From assembly GCA_965201045.1 (NCBI GenBank), contig OZ241746.1, positions 5,580,001-5,644,000 on the forward strand: 64,000 nt of DNA, given 5' to 3'. Shown piece by piece: positions 10,936-19,491 of this stretch; position 1 is the first letter of the stretch, and each line of letters opens with the position of its first letter. Made by a program: the position numbers and the translations under genes. Below the pieces are notes generated by a model. That model was not told the DNA's origin. It made no database searches and was given only the letters and a program-made list of their open reading frames with translations. The stretch comes from JAPORK01 sp026710285. GTDB taxonomy: Bacteria > Pseudomonadota > Gammaproteobacteria > Pseudomonadales > Endozoicomonadaceae.

Positions 10936-11832
10936 ATGGAAGGTATCGTATCTGCATATAAGCGTAAAGAAAATGAAGCATTCAGCCAGGAGCATAAAGA
11001 TTCTTCACAATCTGTTGCAAATGCAAGAGTTAAAGTTGAAAGATTAAGTTTAACTGAAAAAACAACTTTAGGTGAGCAACTGAGTACTGATAAAACACAA
11101 AAATTAACATTACAGTACAGATGTATTACACAATTTAAACACGGGAAAGCAATAGCTAAAATGTTATCTGATTATAAAATGTATTTTTCTCCGGATAGAA
11201 GTACTATCGAGTTAAAGGCTTGTAGTATGCGTCTCGATGAAGAATTAAGTGAGCTTATTGCACTTGATGAATCTGGGAAAGAACTCATGGCTTCATCCAC
11301 TACGCTAATGATTCCTAAAAAAAGACAAAGATTCTACAGAGCTTTTGGTTTTATGCTGGATGTAGCTGAATGTAATGTGAGGGCTGTTTATGAAAAGGAT
11401 GCTTGTGTATATAGGGTGAATGATGTTGATGGAAAATACACTAGTTGGTGTATGGAATCAAAAACATATGTAAATTGCGAAAATAAGCCAACAAAATTTT
11501 CAGGCAAATTCCACAGCACATGTAAAGAAATATCAAATAATCCTGAAGATTTACTAACTTGTTCACAGATGGATCCTGTATTCCCTGGATACCTGAAAAT
11601 GAATGAGGTTATAGTTGATTACAAAAAGAGTTCAGTTATTGGTTTGATAGCCACAAAGAATCCAACAACATCAAGTCATATCACAGAAGCAAAGTACAAG
11701 ATGCTGAGTGTGGAGATGTTTAAAGCAGATTGCCTGACCTTCAAAGCAAAAGTGAAAAACGGAATTGGCATCGATTTACCACTATTCCTGTACGATCACA
11801 TAGAAGGAGATATCTCTCTTTTACAGGATTAA
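10936..11832 (+). CDS. Unknown protein, 298 aa
   Basis: Not recognised. A soluble, lysine-rich protein with no signal peptide or membrane segment. Its first 50 residues are polar and probably disordered; the rest has mixed hydrophobic and charged character with scattered cysteines. The start codon is ATG with only a weak purine stretch upstream. It lies alone downstream of the tandem RHS genes on the same strand. An RHS-linked role (immunity or accessory) is possible by position, but the 365-base gap and its size argue neither for nor against it. Confidence 0.65.
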   Translation: MEGIVSAYKRKENEAFSQEHKDSSQSVANARVKVERLSLTEKTTLGEQLSTDKTQKLTLQYRCITQFKHGKAIAKMLSDYKMYFSPDRSTIELKACSMRLDEELSELIALDESGKELMASSTTLMIPKKRQRFYRAFGFMLDVAECNVRAVYEKDACVYRVNDVDGKYTSWCMESKTYVNCENKPTKFSGKFHSTCKEISNNPEDLLTCSQMDPVFPGYLKMNEVIVDYKKSSVIGLIATKNPTTSSHITEAKYKMLSVEMFKADCLTFKAKVKNGIGIDLPLFLYDHIEGDISLLQD

Positions 11833-12355
11833 ACGATCATATATTTTTATTTGCAGAAGCCGTTGTTATAGCGCAGGAATACAACTGCTAACCATTCAAT
11901 ACTCCTCTGCAACTTACCTGTCTCTTAGTCACATTTTTCAGGTTCAGTCTTTTACTCTGGCATGTTTGTTTCTTGCTGAATATACCAGCCTTTGCCGGAC
12001 GCACCGTGTGCTGAGCCTGTCGAAGCCAGGGAGAAATTAGAACCTAAGTGTCTCCATCCAGGCTTCGACAAGCTCAGCCAGCGGATAGAGTAGTATTGAT
12101 GAAATTGTCTTAATTTACCTGCATTTACTGCTCTGTTTATCTGAAATTTTTGTTGGAAATTTGTGTATAAAAGACAGGCAACTTACCCGGGATAATCAAC
12201 AATCTTAATGTTAGCCCGGATTTTTAAATCAGATTTGTTATATTTGATCACCTGATAAATACGCAGAATGCTATTATATATACCTTAACAAAAGGCGATG
12301 GTTATTATCTGTTCTTCCGCAGCCTGGTAAGTAACTCTATTATCGGATTTAATCT
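11833..12355. other. Intergenic region with a degenerate repeat element
   Basis: 523 bases without a gene. It holds the repeat copy at 11918-12090. The remaining 260 bases before the acetyltransferase gene are AT-rich with no feature I can support. Confidence 0.6.
11918..12090. repeat. Dispersed inverted-repeat element, copy A
   Basis: Begins with CTGTCTCTTAGTCACAT, an end shared with the copies at 35974, 47359 and, inverted, 39201. It continues with the GCTGAATATACCAGCC segment seen in other copies. It also contains its own inverted repeat, GCTGAGCCTGTCGAAGCC at 12010-12027 against GGCTTCGACAAGCTCAGC at 12061-12078 (one mismatch). The right terminal repeat seems lost. Confidence 0.6.
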
Positions 12356-12826
12356 ATGAAAGTAGAAAAGTTAAATAAGTATCAGCAGTACTTAAATGAG
12401 ATTGCTGCCTGGCACTACAATGAATGGCATAGTTTGTACCCAGGGAGTACCATCAATGATTTCATTCGTGATCTGCAGGATTCTTTATCTGAAGATACAG
12501 TTCCGGATACCTGGGTTCTGATTGATGAACAGGAAGTTATTGGAAGTGCCTCGATTTTAAAGCAAGATATGACCACAAATACCAGTCTTTCACCATGGCT
12601 TGCTAATGTATTTGTCAAGCCTGAACACAGGGGGAAAGGATTCGGTAAATTTATAATAACTGCAGTAATGAATGAAGCCAAAAAGAAAGGCTTAAGCGTG
12701 TTATATTTGTTCACAGAAAATCAATCTCAATTTTACAAAAAACTGGGATGGGAAATAATAAAACAGGAAAAGTATCACAAGATCAATGTATCCGTTATGT
12801 CTGTAAATCTCAGAGAATACATATAA
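12356..12826 (+). CDS. GNAT-family N-acetyltransferase
   Basis: 156 aa, the usual length of a single-domain GNAT enzyme that moves an acetyl group from acetyl-CoA to an amine. The acetyl-CoA-binding motif A is clear: VFVKPEHRGKGFGKFI (pattern R-G-x-G-x-G/A) at about residues 82-97. It is followed by a helix and the motif B segment LYLFTENQSQFYKKLGWE. The substrate is not predictable. It is followed after 47 bases by an HTH/metallopeptidase gene on the same strand, so the two may be co-transcribed. Confidence 0.85.
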   Translation: MKVEKLNKYQQYLNEIAAWHYNEWHSLYPGSTINDFIRDLQDSLSEDTVPDTWVLIDEQEVIGSASILKQDMTTNTSLSPWLANVFVKPEHRGKGFGKFIITAVMNEAKKKGLSVLYLFTENQSQFYKKLGWEIIKQEKYHKINVSVMSVNLREYI

Positions 12827-12873
12827 CAAATCTCAGATTACAGCAATAGAAATCACAAGGGTGGAGGATACTC

Positions 12874-13962
12874 ATGGTTAACAGACAAAATGAATTTCAA
12901 CCTGATTATGCTATCTCTCCTGGTGAAATTCTCAATGACGAATTAACGCTCAGAGGGATGACCCTGAAAGAGCTGGAGAGGCGTACCGGTATTACTTCAA
13001 AGCATATAATTTCAATACTGAAGGCTAAATCAATCATTACGCCTGAAACGGCCATAAAGTTTGAAAGAGCATTGGGAATGCCTGTCAGATACTGGCTGAA
13101 TCTTGAGTCTAATTATCAGGAAATTTTAGCACGCCAGACTGAAGCAAAGAAGTTAGCAAGAGACCTGGACTGGCTTAAGCGCATTCCTGTGAATACAATG
13201 GCAAAGCTGGGCTGGCTTGAAAAAATTAAAGACAAAAAAGAACAGTTAGTCAGAGTCCTGCGCTTTTTTGGTATTGCCAGCGTTGAGCAATGGAATGAAA
13301 TGTGGCCAAATCTTAACATTGCTTATCGACAGACTAAAACACATGAAATCTTTCCTGAGGCTGTATCTGCATGGTTACGTCAGGGAGAGTTAGAGGCTGC
13401 AAATATTGCTTGTGAACCATATGATAAAGATAAATTTAGAGAAGCTCTTAATCAGATTAGAGGCTTAACCACCAAAACGCCTGAACACTTTGTACCGGAC
13501 ATGCAGGATATTTGTGCTGATGCCGGGGTTGCAGTTGTTTTTGTGCCCGCACTTCCAAAAACAGGTGTGAGTGGCGCTACACGATGGATAAATAAAAATA
13601 AAGCCATCATCCAGCTAAGTCTTCGCTATAAAACGGATGATCAACTCTGGTTTACCTTTTTTCATGAAGCCGGACATATTTTGCTACATGGAAAAAAACA
13701 ACTGTTTCTGGAAGATTCTAACGGATCAGATAGTGATAAAGAACGTCAGGCTAACTGTTTTTCTGAAGAGATGTTAATTCCAGCGCAAAAATTTTCTGAC
13801 TTTATAGCTAAACAGAGATTGAATAAAGCATCAATTATCTCTTTTGCAAAATCTGTTGGTATAGCGCCAGGCATTGTTGTTGGGCGATTGCAATATAAAA
13901 AAATATTAAAACCTGAATTTTGTAATGATTTAAAACAGAGATTTGAGTGGGCGCATGAATGA
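12874..13962 (+). CDS. HigA-like HTH protein fused to an ImmA/IrrE metallopeptidase domain
   Basis: 362 aa, two parts. Residues about 10-80 are an Xre/HigA-type helix-turn-helix: SPGEILNDELTLRGMTLKEL, then a recognition helix and a GMPVRYWLNLE segment typical of HigA antitoxins. The C-terminal part (about 190-350) carries the zinc-peptidase signature HEAGHILLHG (HExxH form, about residue 264) of the ImmA/IrrE (COG2856) family. A strong ribosome binding site (GGTGGAGG) precedes the ATG. Fusions of this kind are predicted antitoxins or regulators whose peptidase part may cleave a partner or repressor. The only close partner here is the GNAT gene upstream; there is no HigB-type toxin. Confidence 0.85.
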   Translation: MVNRQNEFQPDYAISPGEILNDELTLRGMTLKELERRTGITSKHIISILKAKSIITPETAIKFERALGMPVRYWLNLESNYQEILARQTEAKKLARDLDWLKRIPVNTMAKLGWLEKIKDKKEQLVRVLRFFGIASVEQWNEMWPNLNIAYRQTKTHEIFPEAVSAWLRQGELEAANIACEPYDKDKFREALNQIRGLTTKTPEHFVPDMQDICADAGVAVVFVPALPKTGVSGATRWINKNKAIIQLSLRYKTDDQLWFTFFHEAGHILLHGKKQLFLEDSNGSDSDKERQANCFSEEMLIPAQKFSDFIAKQRLNKASIISFAKSVGIAPGIVVGRLQYKKILKPEFCNDLKQRFEWAHE

Positions 13963-14009
13963 TGTGATGTGGTACCCTAGCCTGCGCATATTCCATAACA
14001 GGAGATAAA

Positions 14010-14075
14010 ATGAACACAGATACACGTAAAAGTGTATGCGGTGATTTTCAATTGATTTCATTTATAACTATTTGA
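14010..14075 (+). CDS. Possible 21-aa peptide with a strong ribosome binding site
   Basis: An AGGAGA motif sits five bases before an ATG that opens a 21-codon frame (MNTDTRKSVCGDFQLISFIT plus one residue) ending in TGA. It lies 47 bases after the HTH/ImmA-IrrE gene. It may be a small peptide, a leader, or the remnant of a lost third gene of that operon. Only the binding site supports it. Confidence 0.3.
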   Translation: MNTDTRKSVCGDFQLISFITI

Positions 14076-14164
14076 ATCTTGTTTGTCCGGATAACATGAG
14101 TGTTTTGAACTATATAGCTGCTGTGTTTTCTAAATGAAAAACATTAGCAAAGGATGACACTCAT

Positions 14165-14965
14165 ATGGATATTAGCTGGACAGACAAACAAGGCATTATT
14201 AATAATTATGCAAATAGTTCAAAACCAACAGAGTCAGGCTCTTACTTAAACAAAAGTGTAACTGAAACAGAACCGGAAACCTATATCCATATAGAGTTAG
14301 GTGCCGGAAACCCCACTCAGGTTTATCAGTTTCCAAAAAGAGACAATGCTTCTGTTCCCCTGGAGCAGAAAGATGTGCATGCGAGGAGCTGCGAATGTTC
14401 AGACTGTGATTACTCTTCTAATCAACACAGGTACACAATCCTGGCAAATACTATTGATGCATTAGCAAAACAAAACCCGGAACAGAATGTCCTGATATAT
14501 CTAAATGATATAGACTGGGTTGCAATGGATCAGTCATGCAAATTTGCCAGAGAACATATAAGAGTTAATGGTTATGAAAAAAGATTTACATTCAAAGTTG
14601 AAGCATTACCGGGCGATTATTTCTCACTAAATTTAAAACAATATAAACCAAATTCTGTGCATTTAAAAAACCCCGAACCGATACCTTTTCGCAATACAAT
14701 AACAACAAACTTCAAAGGAACAATGCACCACTTAACTACCGAATGTAGTGAGTGTGATGCTGGTGGTTTTTATTTTGTTACAGTTGATACCAACGCAATG
14801 ATTGTGATTTTTCAGAGAGAAGAGATTAACAAAACCAATCTTATTTTAGAAAACGTTTCTTTAGATTTTGATACAACGTATCATTTACCCAAAATCGATC
14901 CGAATAAAGAAAGTGCATACCTTCAGAACAGAGCAACTCTTTTGTGTAAGCTGCCTTTTGTGTAA
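14165..14965 (+). CDS. Unknown protein, weakly methyltransferase-like
   Basis: 266 aa, no signal peptide. The segment YIHIELGAGNP (about residues 40-50) resembles the first strand and glycine-rich loop of a class I SAM-dependent methyltransferase. It is followed by a helix (TILANTIDALAKQ), a strand with acidic residues (VLIYLNDIDW) and a later ALPGDYF segment spaced as in that fold. A CECSDCDYSSNQH cluster between the first two could bind metal. The likeness is at motif level only. Start chosen at ATG after an AAAGGATG stretch. Confidence 0.6.
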   Translation: MDISWTDKQGIINNYANSSKPTESGSYLNKSVTETEPETYIHIELGAGNPTQVYQFPKRDNASVPLEQKDVHARSCECSDCDYSSNQHRYTILANTIDALAKQNPEQNVLIYLNDIDWVAMDQSCKFAREHIRVNGYEKRFTFKVEALPGDYFSLNLKQYKPNSVHLKNPEPIPFRNTITTNFKGTMHHLTTECSECDAGGFYFVTVDTNAMIVIFQREEINKTNLILENVSLDFDTTYHLPKIDPNKESAYLQNRATLLCKLPFV

Positions 14966-15206
14966 ATTCGTCATGCAGATACACAGAATTAAACACTACC
15001 AAATTATCAACAGGCGCTGATATTAACCGGCTAACTTTAGTCTGTTCAGTAATTAAATGCTTTTTTGACATAATGAATACTGTTGACCAGACTGTTCAAC
15101 CCTATAATCAATAATATTGTTGGATTGTTTTTGAAAATAATTAAATTATAAACATTCAAATTAATTAGTTACAGGAATAGTCCTGGTCGTTATACAGAGG
15201 ATACGA

Positions 15207-16199
15207 ATGAAGTTACTTACAAATCCCTTATTTATTTTTAATGTTTGTCGTTTATTTTGTGTAAAAAAATTTACGGCCTGCTATTTTAAAATACCTGATA
15301 TTTTCTTCAGGTCGGGTCATGTGATAAAAAGCTTATCCTGCTTCTGTTCTTTTCTGTTACTGTTTTTTTGTGCAAGCACTTTTGCATCTAGTCACGATGA
15401 TTTATTTTTTGCTCTGAGAGAAGGAAATATAAAACGTGTTGAAATATTAATGCAGAGCAAAAATATTGGTATTGATACAAAATTAGACCTCGAGATCGAT
15501 TCATCTGATAATTACAACACTCCCCTTGCAACTGCCACACTGTATGGACATATAGGGCTGGTAAAACACCTTATCGAAAGAGGAGCTGACGTGAATGCAA
15601 AAAATTTTTATGATCGTACAGCTTTAATGTATGCAGTAGAGGGAAGATATCAGCAGATAATAGCCCTCCTCCTTGCTAACGGAGCTGATATAAATGCACA
15701 AGATAAGTATGGTTCTACACCTTTAATGTGGGCAATAGAACGGGGATATACAGATATTGTAAACTTTCTGATTCAAAGAGGAGCTAATTTAAACCTGAAA
15801 GACAAATCTCATGATCAAACAGCTCTAATGCTTGCCGTGAGGAAAGGATATATAGATATTGTAAATATCTTTCTCAATGATGGTGCTGATGTAAACACAA
15901 AAACTGATGAAGGTGATACACTTTTGAGGATGGCAATATCTAATGAACACCCAGAAACTGCACTTCTTTTAATCCAAAATGGAGCTGATGTAAATTTCAT
16001 AGAGAAAGCATCTTACATAACGCCTTTATGGCTTGCGGCAGGGCGCGGACAGACACAAGTTGTAGAATTGCTGCTCAAATATGGAGCTGACTTAAATGCA
16101 AAAGATAAGTGTGGTCGTACTCCTTTAAAAAGAGCAATGCTGGGTCAACATGCAGAAACTGTAGCATTTCTCATCAGTCAGGGAGCAAAAGAAAAGTAA
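15207..16199 (+). CDS. Exported ankyrin-repeat protein
   Basis: 330 aa. About eight ankyrin repeats fill residues 70-328, with repeated GADVNAKN/GADINAQD endings and TPLMWAIERGY/TALMLAVRKGY helices. Before them is a hydrophobic stretch SCFCSFLLLFFCASTFAS with a plausible signal peptidase site after FA. About 35 residues precede it, so a later start (GTG near 15319) would give a shorter, more typical signal peptide. The annotated ATG has a good GAGGA site. Ankyrin repeats bind proteins; an export signal points to the periplasm, surface or host. Its partner is unknown. Confidence 0.85.
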   Translation: MKLLTNPLFIFNVCRLFCVKKFTACYFKIPDIFFRSGHVIKSLSCFCSFLLLFFCASTFASSHDDLFFALREGNIKRVEILMQSKNIGIDTKLDLEIDSSDNYNTPLATATLYGHIGLVKHLIERGADVNAKNFYDRTALMYAVEGRYQQIIALLLANGADINAQDKYGSTPLMWAIERGYTDIVNFLIQRGANLNLKDKSHDQTALMLAVRKGYIDIVNIFLNDGADVNTKTDEGDTLLRMAISNEHPETALLLIQNGADVNFIEKASYITPLWLAAGRGQTQVVELLLKYGADLNAKDKCGRTPLKRAMLGQHAETVAFLISQGAKEK

Positions 16200-16230
16200 A
16201 AGCTTCAGGTGGTATAGCTTATACCATGCA

Positions 16231-16320
16231 GGATAGTATTTACTTTTTTATGCGCTGCCCATTTTTACGAACTCCTACTTTTGCAGGAATACGGTTCAGG
16301 CACAAAATTAAATACTATCC
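16231..16320. repeat. 90-bp element bounded by a perfect 12-bp inverted repeat
   Basis: GGATAGTATTTA at 16231-16242 is mirrored by TAAATACTATCC at 16309-16320. It lies between the ankyrin gene and lipA, which converge, so it could be a small mobile remnant or a weak bidirectional hairpin. No second copy was seen in this window. Confidence 0.4.
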
Positions 16321-16370
16321 AGTGAAAATCAGATAAACAACAGACCCCAAAACATAATTACAGGTTATCT

Positions 16371-17360
16371 CTATAGCACCATATCTTTTTTTACCTGCTG
16401 ATCAGCATGATAGGAAGAACGAACTAATGCACCACTGGCCACATGTTTGAATTCCAGTTCTCTGGCTTTTTCTGCTAACATAGCAAACTCTTCCGGGTGC
16501 ACATAGCGTTTAACCGGCGCATGAAAACGTGATGGCTGTAAGTATTGACCCAGTGTAATCATATCAATATCATGTTCACGCATATCATGCATCACATTAA
16601 TGATCTGCTCATTCGTTTCTCCAAGCCCTAACATCAGACCTGACTTTGTGGTGATTTCGGGATTGCGTGCTTTATATTTTTTCAATAAAAGCAGAGACCA
16701 CTGATAATCAGAACCGGGTCGAATAGCACGATAAAGATCGGGTACTGTTTCTACGTTGTGATTAAAAACATCCGGTGCCGTTGCGGTTAAAACATCTAAC
16801 GCAACATCCATGCGTCCACGAAAATCCGGAACCAGAATTTCTACTTTTAACTCAGGCATGCGGGTGCGCAACTGTTCAATACACCGGGCAAAGTGGTTTG
16901 CACCACCATCACGCAGGTCATCTCTGTCTACCGAGGTGATAACCACATAGCGTAAACCCAGTTCACTGATTGCACGGGCAAGATTTTCAGGTTCCTGATC
17001 ATCCGGTGCATTGGGGCGACCATGCGCAACATCGCAAAAGGCACAGCGTCGGGTACAGATATCGCCCAGTATCATAAATGTCGCTGTTCCGCCACTAAAG
17101 CATTCGTGCAAATTAGGGCATGAAGCCTCTTCACAAACAGAGTGTAAATTATTTTTGCGCAGCAGTGCTTTAATTCGTTCTACTTCCGGGGAGGAGCTTA
17201 GACGTACCCGTAACCACTCTGGTTTACGCAGCATCTCCTCTCTTTGCGTCGGAATAATTTTTACTGGGATACGTTCCATTTTTTCAGCGCCGCGCAGTTT
17301 GACACCACGCTCTGCTTTTTTTACCTTTTTTTGTTTTATGGCAGTCACATCGTTGGTCAT
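16371..17360 (-). CDS. lipA: Lipoyl synthase LipA
   Basis: 329 aa, normal family length. This radical-SAM enzyme inserts two sulphurs into protein-bound octanoyl groups to make lipoyl cofactor for the 2-oxoacid dehydrogenases and the glycine cleavage system. Both iron-sulphur cluster motifs are present: the auxiliary cluster cysteines in CEEASCPNLHEC and the radical-SAM CTRRCAFC. GLMLGLGE and the C-terminal RSSYHA serine segment are also conserved. It ends in TAG. It starts three bases after lipB ends, in the order ybeD-lipB-lipA known from enteric bacteria, so the three are probably one transcript. Confidence 0.97.
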   Translation of the reverse strand: MTNDVTAIKQKKVKKAERGVKLRGAEKMERIPVKIIPTQREEMLRKPEWLRVRLSSSPEVERIKALLRKNNLHSVCEEASCPNLHECFSGGTATFMILGDICTRRCAFCDVAHGRPNAPDDQEPENLARAISELGLRYVVITSVDRDDLRDGGANHFARCIEQLRTRMPELKVEILVPDFRGRMDVALDVLTATAPDVFNHNVETVPDLYRAIRPGSDYQWSLLLLKKYKARNPEITTKSGLMLGLGETNEQIINVMHDMREHDIDMITLGQYLQPSRFHAPVKRYVHPEEFAMLAEKARELEFKHVASGALVRSSYHADQQVKKDMVL

Positions 17361-17363
17361 AAT

Positions 17364-18035
17364 TTACTTCCGGTTTTGTTGTATTTTACTGTACATTAAT
17401 TGTTGCTGAAAATAATAGATCAACCGCTCTCTGGTCTCTTCTAATTTAACCTGAGGACAAAAATCTTTCAATTGTACCATCCGTAATCCCGGATAACCAC
17501 AAGGATTAATATGTGAAAAAGGTTTAAGATCCATGTCTATGTTAAAAGCTAAACCATGAAATGTACATCCGCGGCGAATACGTAGCCCTAATGAAGCTAT
17601 TTTTCCCTGATCAACATATACGCCCGGTGCACCAGAACGAACATGAGCTTTTACATTATAAGATTTGAGTACATTAATCACTACCTGTTCAATACAGGTT
17701 ACCATATCTCTGACCCCCATGTTAAACCGGCGAAGATCTATAAGCAGATAAGCGATCAGCTGACCCGGACCATGGTAGGTTACCTGTCCACCTCTGTCAG
17801 TGTGTACAACGGGAATATCTTCATTTTGGACCAAAATGTGATGACCTTTTCCAGCCCTTCCTTGGGTAAATACCGGAAGATGTTCCAGAAGCCAAAGTTC
17901 ATCATTACTGTGTTGATCACGGGAAGAAGTATAAAGCTGCATTTGCTGCCACAGTGGTTCATAGGGCTGCGGGTGTGTAAATCTTTTAATGTTAAGTACT
18001 TTTTCGTTAACAGACGGTTGGGTTAACTGAGTCAT
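17364..18035 (-). CDS. lipB: Octanoyltransferase LipB
   Basis: 223 aa. It moves octanoate from acyl carrier protein to the lipoyl domains on which LipA then acts. Active-site features are intact: RGGQVTYHGPGQ, the lysine segment KIASLGLRIRRGCTFHG, and the acyl-accepting cysteine in NPCGYPGL. It sits between ybeD and lipA on the same strand with gaps of 21 and 3 bases. Confidence 0.97.
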   Translation of the reverse strand: MTQLTQPSVNEKVLNIKRFTHPQPYEPLWQQMQLYTSSRDQHSNDELWLLEHLPVFTQGRAGKGHHILVQNEDIPVVHTDRGGQVTYHGPGQLIAYLLIDLRRFNMGVRDMVTCIEQVVINVLKSYNVKAHVRSGAPGVYVDQGKIASLGLRIRRGCTFHGLAFNIDMDLKPFSHINPCGYPGLRMVQLKDFCPQVKLEETRERLIYYFQQQLMYSKIQQNRK

Positions 18036-18056
18036 GGATAATTTGTTTGCCTTATG

Positions 18057-18329
18057 CTAAATGATCGCAGTTACCTGACCACTGGCTCTGAGATCACTAT
18101 ACAACGCTTTGAGCTGTGCGTTGTTCACTGCAAGAATACGAACACTTATCGCCAGAAAGCGTCCTTTACTGCTTTCTCGCACTGTAACTGATCCATCATG
18201 TTGTGGATCATGCAACTTAACTATTTTCAGGACAACATCTTTAAAATCAGCTGTTGCCGGTCCCATGACTTTAATCAGATAATCTGCGCAGGGAAATACG
18301 ATTTTTGGTTTTTCTGTAGTCTGGTTCAT
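18057..18329 (-). CDS. ybeD: DUF493/YbeD-family protein
   Basis: 90 aa, full length for the family. It has the FPCADYLIKVMG start and the closing strand ALYSDLRASGQVTAII. The fold is a small ferredoxin-like regulatory domain of unclear role, usually encoded just upstream of lipB, as here. It is the first gene of the lip cluster. Confidence 0.93.
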   Translation of the reverse strand: MNQTTEKPKIVFPCADYLIKVMGPATADFKDVVLKIVKLHDPQHDGSVTVRESSKGRFLAISVRILAVNNAQLKALYSDLRASGQVTAII

Positions 18330-18540
18330 GATAATTATGATTCCGGAAAATATAAAAAACTCAGGATATCCATTCTAACACAATACAGAGAAAATTAACA
18401 TCTCAGGAACGTACACAAAATAATTTATACAATTCTTATCTGCCCATAAAATAACAGTTGTGCTTCTGACTTTGTTTGAACTGTTTTATGTGCGTTCTCC
18501 GGTTTTCTCCCGGCTGTATTTCACCTGTCCTGCTGGTTGC

Positions 18541-19281
18541 TTACCAGGGAATAACTTCACCCCGATAGCTAAGCAGCTGTAGTGCTTTTGATGGTTGTGA
18601 TGTTGCAATCACTTGTGCCATACCTGCCACTGAAGTATCAACATCAATATCTGCCTGATTGCCTCCCATATCGGTTCTCACCCAGCCAGGATGTAACAGT
18701 AACAAATTGATTTCTTTAGGTTTAAGCCCAATAGCCAAACAGTTAGCAGCTGAATTTAAAGCACTCTTGGTGGAACGATAAACGTTAGATGATGTATTGA
18801 TATCTTGTGCATGGTTGGTAATGCTTCCCTTTCGGCTGCTCAACATCAAAACCTTTTTTTTACTGCCTTTTTCAAGGTTAGGAAGTAACATGAGTGTAAG
18901 CATAACCGGCCCAACGACATTAGTATTAAAGGCAGTTAACCACCGCTGTGTCATTTTTTGTAATGCCTCAGCATCGTTTAGCTGATCGACAAAATCAGTA
19001 AAACTTCCCTTTATAGCAGATATGCCTGCATTGTTAATTAGTAAATCTAAGGGCATGTTATTCAGATCCTGTTTTAAACGCAGGATCGAGACAGATGAGC
19101 AGATATCCAGCTGATGCAGTGTTAACCTGTCTTTGTGGTGAGCCTGAAGTGCATGAAGTTCAGCAGCATTATCTGGATTTCTGCATGTGGCCAGTACTTT
19201 ATAATCTTCTTTTAGATAATGTTTACAAAACGCTAACCCTATTCCCCGGTTTGCTCCGGTTACTAATACAGAATATAACAT
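18541..19281 (-). CDS. Short-chain dehydrogenase/reductase, copy 1
   Basis: 246 aa, classical SDR. Cofactor loop GANRGIGLAF, NNAG motif, catalytic serine in MLSSRKGS and the YRSTK active site (Y-x-x-x-K) are all present. It resembles the C-factor/CsgA-like SDR group; the substrate is unknown. An AGGAGA site precedes the ATG. Its last 186 bases (18541-18726) are identical to those of the downstream-numbered paralogue at 19492-19677, while the rest differs at many positions. Confidence 0.9.
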   Translation of the reverse strand: MLYSVLVTGANRGIGLAFCKHYLKEDYKVLATCRNPDNAAELHALQAHHKDRLTLHQLDICSSVSILRLKQDLNNMPLDLLINNAGISAIKGSFTDFVDQLNDAEALQKMTQRWLTAFNTNVVGPVMLTLMLLPNLEKGSKKKVLMLSSRKGSITNHAQDINTSSNVYRSTKSALNSAANCLAIGLKPKEINLLLLHPGWVRTDMGGNQADIDVDTSVAGMAQVIATSQPSKALQLLSYRGEVIPW

Positions 19282-19374
19282 TAGTTATTTTCTCCTGTTA
19301 TCTGCAAGATTAAATATACTCCTTTGTGTGACAGTCAGGCTGGTTGAGTGCTGTACAACTGACTAAAAGTGTTC

Positions 19375-19470
19375 GCACTCCGACAGGCTCAGCACACGAT
19401 GTATGTCCGGTAAAGGCTGGTGTGTAGCAGAAGAAAAGCATGTCAGAGTAAAAGTCGAAGTTTTAAAAAA
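19375..19470. repeat. Degenerate dispersed element, copy C
   Basis: Between the two SDR genes. It holds CCGACAGGCTCAGCACACG, GGTAAAGGCTGGTGTGT and AGCAGAAGAAAAGCATG in the order seen in the inverted form of copy A, then a decayed terminal repeat (AAAAAAATGCTTAACCAACAGAG). Confidence 0.45.
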
Positions 19471-19491
19471 ATGCTTAACCAACAGAGTTGA

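Noticed and set aside
10936..11832. Immunity protein for the RHS pair
   Set aside because: Position alone suggests it. It is 298 aa, 365 bases away and has no recognisable immunity fold, so it is left as unknown.
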